NCBI GenBank assembly: GCA_949529985.1
Contig: CATIRS010000042.1
Location: 17,130 to 81,129, forward strand
DNA length: 64,000 nt
From: Owenweeksia sp. TMED14
Lineage (GTDB): Bacteria; Bacteroidota; Bacteroidia; Flavobacteriales; Schleiferiaceae
Direction: 5' to 3'
The notes under the pieces were generated by a model. The model did not search any database. It had not been told where the DNA came from and saw nothing but the letters and a program-made list of their open reading frames with translations. Made by a program: the position numbers and the translations under genes. Numbering within the stretch: position 1 is the first letter of the stretch; every line of letters starts with the position of its first letter. This document shows, piece by piece, positions 1-9,087 of the stretch.

Positions 1-1783
1 AATTTGCGTAAATATTGGTTGATGGTCCTGACCACGTAATTCCGGCGTTAGTGCTTTTCCAGATATTTTTGAAGCCTGCATAAATAGTATTAGAAGTCGT
101 CGGGTCACATTTGAATGGCGTAACCCAATTACCAGTACCAGAAGGACTTAGGTTGCTATTGATGGAACTAAAATTACTTCCTCCATTAGTGCTCTTAAAA
201 AATTCTCCATAATATATGGAAGCATAAAGTGTGTTATTCGTATTTGGGTCAACACCATTATCCATTCCATCTCCTCCAAAGACTCGATTCCAGTTTGTAG
301 GTGATGTTTTCAAGTGTGTACCATTATCTTGAGATCCACCTATAATTAAGGTTGTATCTGTTTGACTCTGGCTGATCTTATAATACTGAGTGATATTCAT
401 CCCATTATTTAATGCTGTCCAAGAAGAGCCGCCATTTATAGATTTGTAAACTCCTCCATCTGTTCCTACATAAAGCTCTGATGAATTAGGCCTAAATCCT
501 GCATGATGGTGATCCGCATGGACATATGGTTTCCCTTGGGCTCCATACCAATGTCCATTAATTGCCCATGATGTTCCGCCATTGGTGCTTTTCCAAATAT
601 TAACTCCCCCAACATAAATTGTATTAGAGTTCAAAGGATCAACAGCAAGCGTTAGATCGTACCACGATTGTCCACCAGAACCGGAGCCATTGACTTCCCA
701 TCCTAAAATATTAGGAGATGTGCTTTTCTGAGTCCAGGTAGTTCCATAGTTAGAGCTAGAATAAAGTCCATAATAACCGCTATTAGATGCTCCATAAACG
801 GCATAAATTTTATTTGGAGAGCTTGGGCTTACCGCCACCTCTACTCGATTGATCCCAGATGTAGGGAGTCCAGAGTTCACCAGTGTCCAAGAAGATCCTC
901 CATTAGTACTGCGGTAAACTGTTGCACTGCTCCCCGTAGTTCCCGCAAATAGAGTATCTGAACCACTACTTATCATTGATAATGAATTGAATGGCCCTGA
1001 TTGCTTGAGACTAAAAGTCACACCGTAATCCGTGCTTTGGAACATGCCATCTCTTGTAGCAGCAATGATGATACTTGAATTTTTTGGATGAACTAATACT
1101 CGAGTAATTCGCTTAAATTGGGTTAAAGAATAGCTAAGTCCAGTTGTTCCCCATGTGACGCCTCCATCAGTAGACTTCATGAGTCCAAAACTATATGTAT
1201 CGCCCGCATCGCGGTCCCCTGTCGCTAGATACATAGTGTCTGGGTTGTTTGGGTCAATAGCTAAGTCACTGACTCCAATATTTGTTAAATCATCTGTAAA
1301 CGTTTGCCATGTTGATCCATCGTTATAACTAACCCAAAGGCCTCCAGAGGGGGCTCCTGCAAAAATAGTATCATGATTCGTAGGATGAAATGTGACATCA
1401 TTTATTCTTCCAATGCCATTACTATTTGAAGAGCCAGGAGCATTGTAAGGCCCCAAAGGCTTCCAGTCTCCAAAGTCTTGAGTGACAGTACTCTGTTGAG
1501 AAACTGCATTATACCATACTGCGGGGCTTGGCCTTGTTCCATCTATATCAACACGAGGCTCCATGAAGTTTTGCCACCGTTTGAATTGTTTCCAGCCATG
1601 ACCTTTTTGATATGGTTTCCCTCGGTATTCGTCCTCAAAAGAGGAGACTACTTTATTGAAATTGATGGTATAATCCTGCATTCCATCAATCCAAATGTTG
1701 CTGGACTCATTTTGTCCAAAAGAAGATATTGGTAAGGCGAGAAAAAGAAAAAGAAAGGGTAGGGTAATAGATAATTTATTCAT
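1..1783 (-). CDS. Secreted BNR/Asp-box repeat protein (sortilin/VPS10-like propeller), 3' end missing
   Basis: A frame open on the minus strand from ATG at 1783 to the window edge gives 594 residues with no stop. It opens with a signal peptide (MNKLSITLPFLFLFLALPIS, then SFGQ). At least nine Asp-box repeats of the form S-x-(D/N)-x-G-x-(T/S)-W/F follow (for example STDGGVTWG, STNGGSSWT, SSNYGTTWT, STNGGTSWA, STNAGITWS), the signature of BNR/sortilin beta-propellers. In Bacteroidota such large secreted propellers are usually T9SS substrates with a C-terminal sorting domain, which would lie beyond the edge. An upstream in-frame ATG at 1798 would abut the divergent gene exactly, so 1783 is preferred. 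The function of the propeller is unknown. Confidence 0.85.
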   Translation of the reverse strand, partial: MNKLSITLPFLFLFLALPISSFGQNESSNIWIDGMQDYTINFNKVVSSFEDEYRGKPYQKGHGWKQFKRWQNFMEPRVDIDGTRPSPAVWYNAVSQQSTVTQDFGDWKPLGPYNAPGSSNSNGIGRINDVTFHPTNHDTIFAGAPSGGLWVSYNDGSTWQTFTDDLTNIGVSDLAIDPNNPDTMYLATGDRDAGDTYSFGLMKSTDGGVTWGTTGLSYSLTQFKRITRVLVHPKNSSIIIAATRDGMFQSTDYGVTFSLKQSGPFNSLSMISSGSDTLFAGTTGSSATVYRSTNGGSSWTLVNSGLPTSGINRVEVAVSPSSPNKIYAVYGASNSGYYGLYSSSNYGTTWTQKSTSPNILGWEVNGSGSGGQSWYDLTLAVDPLNSNTIYVGGVNIWKSTNGGTSWAINGHWYGAQGKPYVHADHHHAGFRPNSSELYVGTDGGVYKSINGGSSWTALNNGMNITQYYKISQSQTDTTLIIGGSQDNGTHLKTSPTNWNRVFGGDGMDNGVDPNTNNTLYASIYYGEFFKSTNGGSNFSSINSNLSPSGTGNWVTPFKCDPTTSNTIYAGFKNIWKSTNAGITWSGPSTNIYAN

Positions 1784-1798
1784 TGAAGTGTTACTCAT

Positions 1799-2938
1799 AT
1801 GATCGGGTTCAAAATACAGTTTATAAATTTACGAAATGATTTACCTACAACAATCTTGAAAATATTGGTGATTAGTCGTTACACAAATCTTGTGCGACAT
1901 AGATCTGAGGCTGAGATTTTTATAGGCTTAGCTAAGTCGGGAATTGATATTACTATCATGACTGTCTCGGATTCGCCATTCAATAATTTATTTTCTATTG
2001 CAGGGATTAAAGTAATTTCTCATCACCCTGAGAAACGTTTTTCGGTAAGAAGCATTCTTAAAATAAGGAAAGAATTACGAAAAAGTCAATATCAAGTAGT
2101 ACATCTTTTTAACTCTAAGGCAATTCCAGCCGGAATAATTGCATCTCTAGGATTGAATGTAAAAATTGTCGTTTATCGAGGAGCTAAAGGACCATATTGG
2201 CATGATATTTCTGCTTACATTGGACATTTTCATCCAAGGGTAAGTGCTGTCATTTGTCTGAGTGAATATGTAAAAGAATCAATATTGAAACAAAAAGTGA
2301 TTGATCCGAAAAAATTGCATGTTATCACTAAGGGTATTGACCCCTCCTGGTTTGAAGGTGTGACACCATTTTTTTATGAGTTTCAAAAATTAAATTCGAA
2401 AGCAAAAATCATCACTTGCGTGGCCCATCTTAGACCAGTTAAGGGTGTAGATTATTTAATAGAGGCTGCAGGTATTCTAGCTAATCATAAAGACCTTCAT
2501 TTTGTTTTCGTTGGAAAGGGGACAAATCAAGAAACATTTCGAAAAAAATTATCTTTAATGCCTAATTTCAATAGACTCCATGGTTTTGGTGAAGTAGATG
2601 ATGTAAGACCGCATATTTTAGCTTGTAATATTTATGTCCAGCCATCAATTTCTGAAGGGTTAGCAAAGTCAGTTATTGAAGCCATGGTTTATTCGAAGCC
2701 AATAATTATTACAAAGAGCGGCGGTCCTGAGGAAATTATACAGAATGATGTTTCCGGCAAGGTTGTACCCATTCGAAACGCGAAAGCTTTAGCTAAAAGC
2801 ATTTTAGAATTGCTCAATAACGATATAGATCAAAAAAGATTTGGCCGTGCGGCAAAAAAAAACCTGTTAAAAAATCTAACAATAGAAGCGACAATAGCAA
2901 AAACATTAAAAGTGTATCAAACTATACTCAGTGTCTAA
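1799..2938 (+). CDS. Glycosyltransferase family 4 (GT-B fold)
   Basis: A cytoplasmic sugar transferase for glycan assembly; donor and acceptor are not predictable. The N-terminal Rossmann half starts around ILKILVISRY, and the C-terminal half carries GVDYLIEAAGIL, VFVGKG and the EX7E motif of GT4 enzymes (SEGLAKSVIEAM, about residues 285-295) followed by GGPEEII. The ATG at 1799 sits one base from the alternative ATG of the divergent gene, leaving no promoter. TTG at 1856, giving LKILVISRYTN, is a better match to family N-termini and is a plausible true start. The gene stands alone rather than in a polysaccharide cluster. The family assignment is firm; the substrate is not. Confidence 0.88.
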   Translation: MIGFKIQFINLRNDLPTTILKILVISRYTNLVRHRSEAEIFIGLAKSGIDITIMTVSDSPFNNLFSIAGIKVISHHPEKRFSVRSILKIRKELRKSQYQVVHLFNSKAIPAGIIASLGLNVKIVVYRGAKGPYWHDISAYIGHFHPRVSAVICLSEYVKESILKQKVIDPKKLHVITKGIDPSWFEGVTPFFYEFQKLNSKAKIITCVAHLRPVKGVDYLIEAAGILANHKDLHFVFVGKGTNQETFRKKLSLMPNFNRLHGFGEVDDVRPHILACNIYVQPSISEGLAKSVIEAMVYSKPIIITKSGGPEEIIQNDVSGKVVPIRNAKALAKSILELLNNDIDQKRFGRAAKKNLLKNLTIEATIAKTLKVYQTILSV

Positions 2939-2944
2939 ATCACA

Positions 2945-2970
2945 AGAAAGTTAGTTGGGTCTAACTTTCT
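2945..2970. promoter_or_regulatory. Palindromic operator 1, DtxR/MntR-like
   Basis: Perfect 10-bp arms (AGAAAGTTAG / CTAACTTTCT) separated by TTGGGT. The core GTTAGTTGGGTCTAAC has the same GTTAG-N6-CTAAC plan as operator 2 at 2984-2999 and resembles the DtxR/IdeR box (TTAGGTTAG-x-CTAACCTAA). It lies just upstream of the -7 box of the TonB receptor. It could also act as a hairpin terminator for the glycosyltransferase, but the repeated core favours protein binding. Confidence 0.55.
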
Positions 2971-2978
2971 TATATTTG
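2971..2978 (+). promoter_or_regulatory. -7 promoter box (TATATTTG)
   Basis: Exact match to the Bacteroidota -7 consensus TAnnTTTG. It lies between the two palindromic operators and 51 nt before the ATG of the TonB receptor. No well-spaced -33 TTG is visible. Confidence 0.6.
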
Positions 2979-2983
2979 CAAAT

Positions 2984-2999
2984 GTTAGTTTAGTCTAAC
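2984..2999. promoter_or_regulatory. Palindromic operator 2, DtxR/MntR-like
   Basis: GTTAGTTTAGTCTAAC, with arms GTTAG/CTAAC around six bases. It differs from the operator 1 core at two loop positions. With flanks, TTAGTTTAG-T-CTAACTAA is close to the classical DtxR box. It lies just downstream of the -7 box, so a metal-bound repressor here would block initiation. Confidence 0.55.
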
Positions 3000-3029
3000 T
3001 AATCAAATAGTTCTCAAATAAAAATAAAA

Positions 3030-5351
3030 ATGCATTCAAGGTTTTCTCATTTACTGACTCTAGTTTTTCTATTTTCCGTCAACCTATCCTATGCCCAAAC
3101 GGGAAATATTTCGGGTATTGTTAGAGTGGATAATCGCGTTCAAGAATTAGCAACTGTGTCTATTTTAAATGATGCAGTTAGATATGTTTCTACAAAACCA
3201 GATGGTTCTTTTGACTTTAAAAAAATTCCTTTTGGTTCTTATACTTTGTCTGCCTCTTTTATTGGGTTTCAAAAAAAGACTTTAGAAATCATAATTAATG
3301 AAACAAGTCCCAGTGCTGATTTGAATTTCAATCTAGATCGGAGTTTGAATTCATTAGATGAGGTGGTAATTACTGGAACTAAAACCTACAAAAGACAAAC
3401 TAGTTCCCCAGTAATTGTTAATGTTATAAATAGTCAATCTTTAGATGATTTGCAAACATGTGCACTGTCTGATGGTTTGAGGTTTCAACCAGGTTTGCGT
3501 GTTGAGACAAATTGTCAAACTTGTAATTATACTCAGCTCAGGTTAAATGGTTTACAAGGTGGGTATTCTCAAATACTTATAAATGGAAGACCTATTTTTA
3601 GTCCTTTAATGGGTTTGTATGGTCTCGAACAGCTACCCAAAAGTATGATAGATCGAATTGAAGTAGTGAGAGGTGGAGGCTCCTCTTTATATGGTTCTAG
3701 TGCAATTGGCGGTACAGTTAACATTATAACCAAAGTTCCAAAAATAAACTCTTACGAGTTAAATTCATTTTATCAAAATATTAATGGAAAATCAAATGAT
3801 CTAGTTCTAAGTGGAAATGCATCTATTGTGGGAGAAAATAAAAATTCTGGCATGTCATTTTTCTTTAATAATCGTGGACGTGATTTATATGATCATAATG
3901 AAGATAATTTTTCTGAAATACCTAAAATTGAGAATCTATCATTGGGTATAAATATGTTTTTTCTTCCTAATGAAAATCAAAAAATAGAGCTTAGTCTAAG
4001 CAACTTGAACGAATATCGATATGGAGGCGAAATGATTGATAAACCCGCTTACCTAACAGGGCAATCGGAAGAAAGAAATCAGAATACATGGATGGGCACG
4101 ATAGATCACCAGATTAATTTTAATGATGAAAACACTTCGTTAATCACTTATGGTGCCATGCAGAGTACAAATAGAAAACATTATACGGGGATATTACCTG
4201 ACGATAGTATAGGTATTATCGGCCATATGCAAAACCCACCTTACGGAACTTCCCAAACAACCACCCTTCAGGTTGGGGTTCAATTGAATCATAGATTAAA
4301 AAGATTTATTGTCGGAAGTAATACTTTGACTTTTGGGAGTGAGTATATCCTAGATGATGTTTTTGATGAAATTCCGTCATACCAATATGAGATTGATCAG
4401 AGGACTACTGATTTAGGAATGTTTCTTCAGAGTGATTGGCAGTTATTAAATTCAATAAACTTATTATCTGGTGTTAGAATGGATAAACATAATCTAGTAA
4501 GTGATTTGATATTCAGTCCGAGAATATCTATGCTTTATAAAATTAAGACAAACACTCAGTTTAGATTAAATTTTGGAACTGGCTTTAGGGCTCCTCAATC
4601 TTTTGATACAGATTTGCACATAGCATTTGCTGGTGGAGGCGTATCGCGAATATCACTTTCCCCTCAGCTATCGCCGGAAAAGTCTCAAAGTTTGAGTGCT
4701 TCGATAAATTATGACAAGCCAAAGGAGCATTTTATCCTTGGATTTACCCTCGAGGGATTTTATACTCGTCTAAATAATGCTTTTTATCTAGAACCTATTG
4801 GAAGTGACGATTTTGGTGCTCTTTTTGAAAAACGAAATGGTCAAGGAGCAACAGTGCAGGGGATTACCGTGGAGTTTAGAGCTAATTATGATAAAAAAGC
4901 TCAATTTGAATCAGGATTGACTCTTCAATCTAGTCAATTTGATAATAAAGTTCAATACATAGAAAATTTGGAAGGAATAAAAGGATTTATAAGAACTCCA
5001 GCATCATATGGCTTCGCAACTTTAACCTTCATGCCAAACAAAAAAGTTCGATCTAATGTAAATTACATATACACTGGAAGCATGAATATCCCTCATTTTT
5101 CTGGAGCTCCAAATCAATTAATCGATGAAATGATTACTTCAAGATCGTATTCTGAATTGAGCTTGAAAACAAGTTATACTTTATCTCTAGTGAAGATGGA
5201 AACAGAAATAGAACTTTACTCTGGGATTAAAAATATTTTTAATTCATATCAAAACAACTTTGATGTTGGTAAAAATAGAGATAGTAATTTTGTTTTTGGT
5301 CCATCTTTTCCACGAACATTTTTTATTGGAATGAAATTCCTGAAACGTTAA
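3030..5351 (+). CDS. TonB-dependent outer-membrane receptor with carboxypeptidase-like regulatory N-domain
   Basis: 773 residues. A signal peptide ends near SYAQ, followed by a CarboxypepD_reg-like domain (about residues 25-110, GNISGIVRVDNRVQ...PFGSYTLSASFIGF), a plug domain (about 115-220, with CQTCNYTQLRLNGLQGG, ILINGRPIFS and IDRIEVVRGGGSSLYGSSAI) and a 22-strand barrel ending in an aromatic/basic C-terminus. The plug NCQTC...RLNGL signature is typical of BtuB/Cir-like receptors for iron complexes, haem or cobalamin. The substrate cannot be assigned from sequence. The tandem DtxR/MntR-like palindromes around its -7 box suggest iron or manganese control. It stands as a single gene with a convergent ACR3 gene downstream. 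Confidence 0.93.
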   Translation: MHSRFSHLLTLVFLFSVNLSYAQTGNISGIVRVDNRVQELATVSILNDAVRYVSTKPDGSFDFKKIPFGSYTLSASFIGFQKKTLEIIINETSPSADLNFNLDRSLNSLDEVVITGTKTYKRQTSSPVIVNVINSQSLDDLQTCALSDGLRFQPGLRVETNCQTCNYTQLRLNGLQGGYSQILINGRPIFSPLMGLYGLEQLPKSMIDRIEVVRGGGSSLYGSSAIGGTVNIITKVPKINSYELNSFYQNINGKSNDLVLSGNASIVGENKNSGMSFFFNNRGRDLYDHNEDNFSEIPKIENLSLGINMFFLPNENQKIELSLSNLNEYRYGGEMIDKPAYLTGQSEERNQNTWMGTIDHQINFNDENTSLITYGAMQSTNRKHYTGILPDDSIGIIGHMQNPPYGTSQTTTLQVGVQLNHRLKRFIVGSNTLTFGSEYILDDVFDEIPSYQYEIDQRTTDLGMFLQSDWQLLNSINLLSGVRMDKHNLVSDLIFSPRISMLYKIKTNTQFRLNFGTGFRAPQSFDTDLHIAFAGGGVSRISLSPQLSPEKSQSLSASINYDKPKEHFILGFTLEGFYTRLNNAFYLEPIGSDDFGALFEKRNGQGATVQGITVEFRANYDKKAQFESGLTLQSSQFDNKVQYIENLEGIKGFIRTPASYGFATLTFMPNKKVRSNVNYIYTGSMNIPHFSGAPNQLIDEMITSRSYSELSLKTSYTLSLVKMETEIELYSGIKNIFNSYQNNFDVGKNRDSNFVFGPSFPRTFFIGMKFLKR

Positions 5352-5397
5352 ATTTCAGAATCATAAAGCACCTAAATATTAGATTATAAATTATTGG

Positions 5398-6423
5398 CTA
5401 ACTATACCTATCTCTAAGCCAAAATGAAACTTTCACTAAAAGGAGTAGTGCCGGAACTTCCACCAAAGGTCCAATGACTCCAGCGAAGGCCTGGCCAGAG
5501 TTGATTCCAAAAACAGAAATCGAAACTGCTATGGCTAATTCAAAATTATTTCCTGCCGCTGTAAAAGCTACAGCAGCATTTTTATCGTATTCTGCACCGC
5601 TCATTTTTGTCGTGTAAAAACCAATCAGAAACATCAGAGAGAAATATATTAAGAGTGGGATAGAGATAAGGATTATATCCATCGGTATACTTATGATAAG
5701 CTGACCTTTTAATGAAAACATCACGATGATTGTAAAAAGAAGGGCCAGAAGTGTGATCGGGGATATGAATGGGATGAATTTTGTTGTATACCATTCTTCC
5801 CCTTTAATTTTGATTAGAACAGTTCGACTTAAAATTCCAGCTAAAAATGGAATCCCTAAATAAACAGCTACAGTCTTACCTATTGTTATTACGGATATAT
5901 CAATAATCGCGCCGTCAAACCCAAAATAAGGCGGTAATACGGTAATGAAAAGCCACGCGTAGAAGCTATAGGCAAAAACCTGAAAAACACTATTAAGAGC
6001 TACTAAGCCCGCTCCATATTCCCGGCTACCCTCCGCTAAATCGTTCCAAACTAAAACCATTGCAATGCAACGAGCGAGCCCAATGAGTATTAGTCCTACC
6101 ATATAGTCAGGGTGGCTTGATAAAAAAGTCAATGCGAGAACAAACATTAAAACTGGACCAATCACCCAATTCAGAAGAAGAGAAATAAATAATATTTTTA
6201 AATTTTTGAATACTTTTGGAAGCAATCCATAATTCACTTTTGCCAGTGGAGGGTACATCATTAAAATCAATCCGATTGCAATTGGAATATTAATTGATTG
6301 AAAACTAAGTGAATTAATAACTTCTGAACTGGAAGGAAAAAAGTATCCAATTGTCACCCCGATAATCATTGCTATGAATATCCACAAGGAAAGATTTCGA
6401 TCTAAAAAGTTAAGTTTTTTCAT
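5398..6423 (-). CDS. acr3: ACR3-family arsenite efflux-type transporter
   Basis: 341 residues with about ten hydrophobic segments spread over the whole length. It matches the ACR3/BASS-fold arsenite exporter: the early [19 protein letters not shown], the conserved [13 protein letters not shown] with the transport-essential cysteine in membrane helix 4, and the late [19 protein letters not shown]3 moves As(III) out of the cytoplasm using the proton gradient. No arsR repressor or arsC reductase is next door, which is unusual for an arsenic operon, so it may be a stand-alone exporter. A weak -7-like box (TATATTTT) precedes the ATG. Confidence 0.9.
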   Translation of the reverse strand: MKKLNFLDRNLSLWIFIAMIIGVTIGYFFPSSSEVINSLSFQSINIPIAIGLILMMYPPLAKVNYGLLPKVFKNLKILFISLLLNWVIGPVLMFVLALTFLSSHPDYMVGLILIGLARCIAMVLVWNDLAEGSREYGAGLVALNSVFQVFAYSFYAWLFITVLPPYFGFDGAIIDISVITIGKTVAVYLGIPFLAGILSRTVLIKIKGEEWYTTKFIPFISPITLLALLFTIIVMFSLKGQLIISIPMDIILISIPLLIYFSLMFLIGFYTTKMSGAEYDKNAAVAFTAAGNNFELAIAVSISVFGINSGQAFAGVIGPLVEVPALLLLVKVSFWLRDRYS

Positions 6424-6520
6424 TATTTAGCAATAAAAATATAGCCTGAGCTAAATACTGGAATGAATATTTTATTAAGTGCGTAAGTATATTTTTTATT
6501 GATTTTTGCATTAAGGAAAA

Positions 6521-6886
6521 TCAAGTGTGAAAATCATCTACTAAATGAGATTTAGGAATTAATGCATCAATGTCACAGACTTTTTTTTCCCCAAATAATT
6601 TATACCGATTGCTTGCGATCCAAAAATATAAATATTTTATAAGACGATCTGGCATTAAATTCATAAGTAAACTTAAAAATAGATAGGGTCCTGCCATATC
6701 TTTAGTTATCATTTTAATGGCATCTTCAGCCTTATACTCCAAGCCATCTCTTAGGTATATCACGTATCGTGAATCGATAGAAGAATCAAATTTACCAAAC
6801 ATGAATTTCAATGGGTATCGTTTAAAAATATACCTAACTAGCCCATTACATAAATTGCAATACCCATCTATATAGATCACTTTCAT
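6521..6886 (-). CDS. DCC-family (DUF393) thiol-disulfide oxidoreductase-like protein
   Basis: 121 residues opening with VIYIDGYCNLCNGLVRYIF, the DxxCNxC motif that names the DCC family (DUF393, YuxK-like). The family has a thioredoxin-like fold with a CxxC pair and is widespread in Bacteroidota, but its physiological substrate is not established. The rest (PYLFLSLLMNLMPDRLIKYLYFWIASNRYKLFG) matches the family's usual C-terminal half, and the length is normal. It lies upstream of acr3 in the same direction, with a 97-bp gap, so co-transcription is possible. Confidence 0.88.
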   Translation of the reverse strand: MKVIYIDGYCNLCNGLVRYIFKRYPLKFMFGKFDSSIDSRYVIYLRDGLEYKAEDAIKMITKDMAGPYLFLSLLMNLMPDRLIKYLYFWIASNRYKLFGEKKVCDIDALIPKSHLVDDFHT

Positions 6887-6920
6887 AATAAGAGCACTAA
6901 TTTATCATCTATCATCTTCT

Positions 6921-6928
6921 CAAAGGTA
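6921..6928 (-). promoter_or_regulatory. -7 promoter box (TACCTTTG)
   Basis: Exact TAnnTTTG match read on the minus strand, 34 nt upstream of the ATG of the DUF393 gene. Confidence 0.55.
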
Positions 6929-6942
6929 ATTAATCATAAAAA

Positions 6943-6966
6943 AAAGCCCTGTTATAAACAGAGCTT
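6943..6966 (-). terminator. Rho-independent terminator of the His-rich TonB receptor
   Basis: Stem AAAGCTCTGTT/AACAGGGCTTT as read on the minus strand, with one G-U wobble, followed by a T-run (complement of the A-run at 6937-6943). It lies 36 bp downstream of the stop codon at 7002. The mismatch resolves to a wobble only in minus-strand RNA, which supports that orientation. Confidence 0.75.
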
Positions 6967-7001
6967 TAATAAAAAAGATAAATTATTCCGTTAAATAAGT
7001 T

Positions 7002-8945
7002 TTAGAACTTTAAACTTAATCCGGCTCTAATCTGCCTTCCAGCTTGATTGATATCTAATGCTCTAGCGAGTGAAAGATGATGCGCATATGCAACATCTGT
7101 AGCATTTAGAATTTCAACATTCCAAGAAAAATTTGAAGAAATTTCACCTGTTAGTGTTGCTGACCACAAACCATAAGAAGGCGTAGATCCTTCAAGAAAC
7201 CTTTGCTCCGTAAGAGAAAGCCTAGATTGTTCTGCATAGAAATCATAATGTATCTCTGCATGAAGTTTTTTAGGGACAATCTCAAATAACAAATGACTCG
7301 ATACTCTACCTGGGGCAATAAAAGGCAATGCAAAACCATCTAAGTCGTTTGCTACTGTGAGTGAAGCCACGCTATGAAAATGGATACGATCGGTTAGATT
7401 CCAACCCAATCTGCCTTCAATCCCGTATAACTGAGCATCTTTTTGAATGTAATAAAACCTCCATTCTCCGCTATCGTCATTAGGACTCGTATGAATAAAA
7501 TCATTATAAAATTGATAATAAGCACCAACTTGAAGATTAAACACCTTACTATTGTAGCCTATGTTGATTTCTCCATTAAGAAGCCTTTCTGTTGTTAAAT
7601 TGGAATCTCCAACCTCAAATCTTCCTGCACCAATATGTGTCCCATAGGCATATCTCTCCTCGAGTTGCGGACCCCTAGTTCCGTAAGAAATTCGAGATTG
7701 GATATCCAAGTTTTTAGTAAGAGAATGCACCCAATTTAAGAGGAATGAAGCCCCTGAAAAGCCCCCTACCTCTCCTCTAAGCCCTGCAGATGTCTTATTT
7801 TTTCCATTTGTGTTACTGATATGTGTAAACAAAGCTGACTGAAACTGATTTTTATTTGGATATATTTCCTCCTCAGCATCTGCTCTATTCTGCAAAGATC
7901 TAAATTGCTGTTGGACTCCAACTGTTAATAGTCCCGCAGAAGACATCTTTTTTAATGAAGTTGTTTGTGTAGCGCTGATTAAATTAAATCCTATATGTGG
8001 ACCCTCTTCCTCATGCCCTGGCTCATCTTCACCATCATGATGCTCTTCAAATTCTGCACGAGAAGCTGACTGAAAACCAGTGATATTTCTTAAATCCCAA
8101 TCTCCGATCTTTCTATCTGACTCCCAAGAAATATTTGCATTTCTTACTTGCTGATCGCCATGCTTTTCTTCTTCTTCATTACCCGGCTCATCTTCATGAT
8201 CATGCCCTCCTTCGGGCATTCCTAGAGTTCTAGCCACAAGAGAAGTCTTGAGTCTATGGTTTGATTTCCCTGATTTGAATTTAGAAAGGACCCTAACTGA
8301 TGCAGTTCGGCTATGAGAACCATGAACCGTGTCTCCATCTCCGTCAATATACTCTGGATTCGCTCCAAAATATCCTCCAGCATAATAAATTCCGTCCCCT
8401 GATCCTCGGTAATCATATTGACCGCTCAAAGGAGATCCATTTGTACCACCCGATAATTTTAGAGCATTTGATCTACCTGTCTCTAAAACTCTTAAATCCG
8501 AGAAGTAAAGAACTCCTGCCATAGCATCTGTTCCCAAAGCTAAACTGTTTGGGCCAGGAAGGATTTCTACATGATCGATTCCAAGTAGCGGAAAATCTAA
8601 TCCATGATCTGCCCCTCCTTGTAAATTATCATATCTCCAACCTTGGTATGCAGTGACTGTGCGATATCCACCAAGACCGCGAATAACAGGTTTCATTGTA
8701 TGACCACCAATATTAATGACCTGAAGGCTAGATGATTGATGAGTTAAATTAGTAAGAGCAGAAGGCCCTTGGTCCGATAAGGTTTTTATCGGAATAGCGA
8801 GAATATTAGAGGTGAATGAATTCGGGTTGTGAGATTTACTTTCAACCAAGGCTTCTCCTAGTTCAATAGTATAGATTTTTGATGTGTCTACTTGACCATA
8901 AAGGCAAATAGGTAGGGCATATAGAGCCCAAATAAAAAGTTTCAT
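7002..8945 (-). CDS. TonB-dependent receptor with His/Glu-rich extracellular loops (zinc/metal type)
   Basis: 647 residues: signal peptide (ending LYGQ), no carboxypeptidase-like domain, plug (about 45-150; HTMKPVIRGLGGYRTVTAYQ, DHVEILPGPNSLALGTDAMAG) and beta-barrel ending in LSLKF. Two loops are rich in His and acidic residues: GGHDHEDEPGNEEEEKHGDQ and EEHHDGEDEPGHEEEGPH. ZnuD-like zinc receptors carry such His-rich loops, so zinc (or another divalent metal) is the likely cargo. The gene has no clear promoter of its own and follows the small His/Cys gene at 9088-9429, so they are probably one transcript. Metal identity is inference. Confidence 0.92.
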   Translation of the reverse strand: MKLFIWALYALPICLYGQVDTSKIYTIELGEALVESKSHNPNSFTSNILAIPIKTLSDQGPSALTNLTHQSSSLQVINIGGHTMKPVIRGLGGYRTVTAYQGWRYDNLQGGADHGLDFPLLGIDHVEILPGPNSLALGTDAMAGVLYFSDLRVLETGRSNALKLSGGTNGSPLSGQYDYRGSGDGIYYAGGYFGANPEYIDGDGDTVHGSHSRTASVRVLSKFKSGKSNHRLKTSLVARTLGMPEGGHDHEDEPGNEEEEKHGDQQVRNANISWESDRKIGDWDLRNITGFQSASRAEFEEHHDGEDEPGHEEEGPHIGFNLISATQTTSLKKMSSAGLLTVGVQQQFRSLQNRADAEEEIYPNKNQFQSALFTHISNTNGKNKTSAGLRGEVGGFSGASFLLNWVHSLTKNLDIQSRISYGTRGPQLEERYAYGTHIGAGRFEVGDSNLTTERLLNGEINIGYNSKVFNLQVGAYYQFYNDFIHTSPNDDSGEWRFYYIQKDAQLYGIEGRLGWNLTDRIHFHSVASLTVANDLDGFALPFIAPGRVSSHLLFEIVPKKLHAEIHYDFYAEQSRLSLTEQRFLEGSTPSYGLWSATLTGEISSNFSWNVEILNATDVAYAHHLSLARALDINQAGRQIRAGLSLKF

Positions 8946-8994
8946 AAAATATATTTTAATTATTAAATAATAAGGAATTCATCATATCATGGTG

Positions 8995-9055
8995 AGCAAA
9001 TTTATTTTCCAGGGAAAGGCTTAGAAAAAGCTTTTCCCTGGAAAATAAATTTGCT
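8995..9055. repeat. Long intercistronic inverted repeat (28-bp stem, 5-nt loop)
   Basis: Arms 8995-9022 and 9028-9055 are complementary at all 28 positions if the single G-T at 9018/9032 is counted as a wobble on the plus strand (C-A mismatch on the minus). It fills the 142-bp gap between two minus-strand genes. There is no T-run on the exit side of the minus strand, so it is not a standard terminator. It could be an mRNA-stabilising or attenuating hairpin, or a remnant of a small palindromic repeat. Confidence 0.8.
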
Positions 9056-9087
9056 TTAGAAAGAAAAAATGATGAATGTGAAATCTA

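Noticed and set aside
1478-1735. 85-codon plus-strand ORF
   Set aside because: Antisense shadow of the BNR/Asp-box gene, whose minus-strand frame, signal peptide and repeats are far better supported.
5582-5794. 70-codon minus-strand ORF within acr3
   Set aside because: Out-of-frame shadow of the transporter gene.
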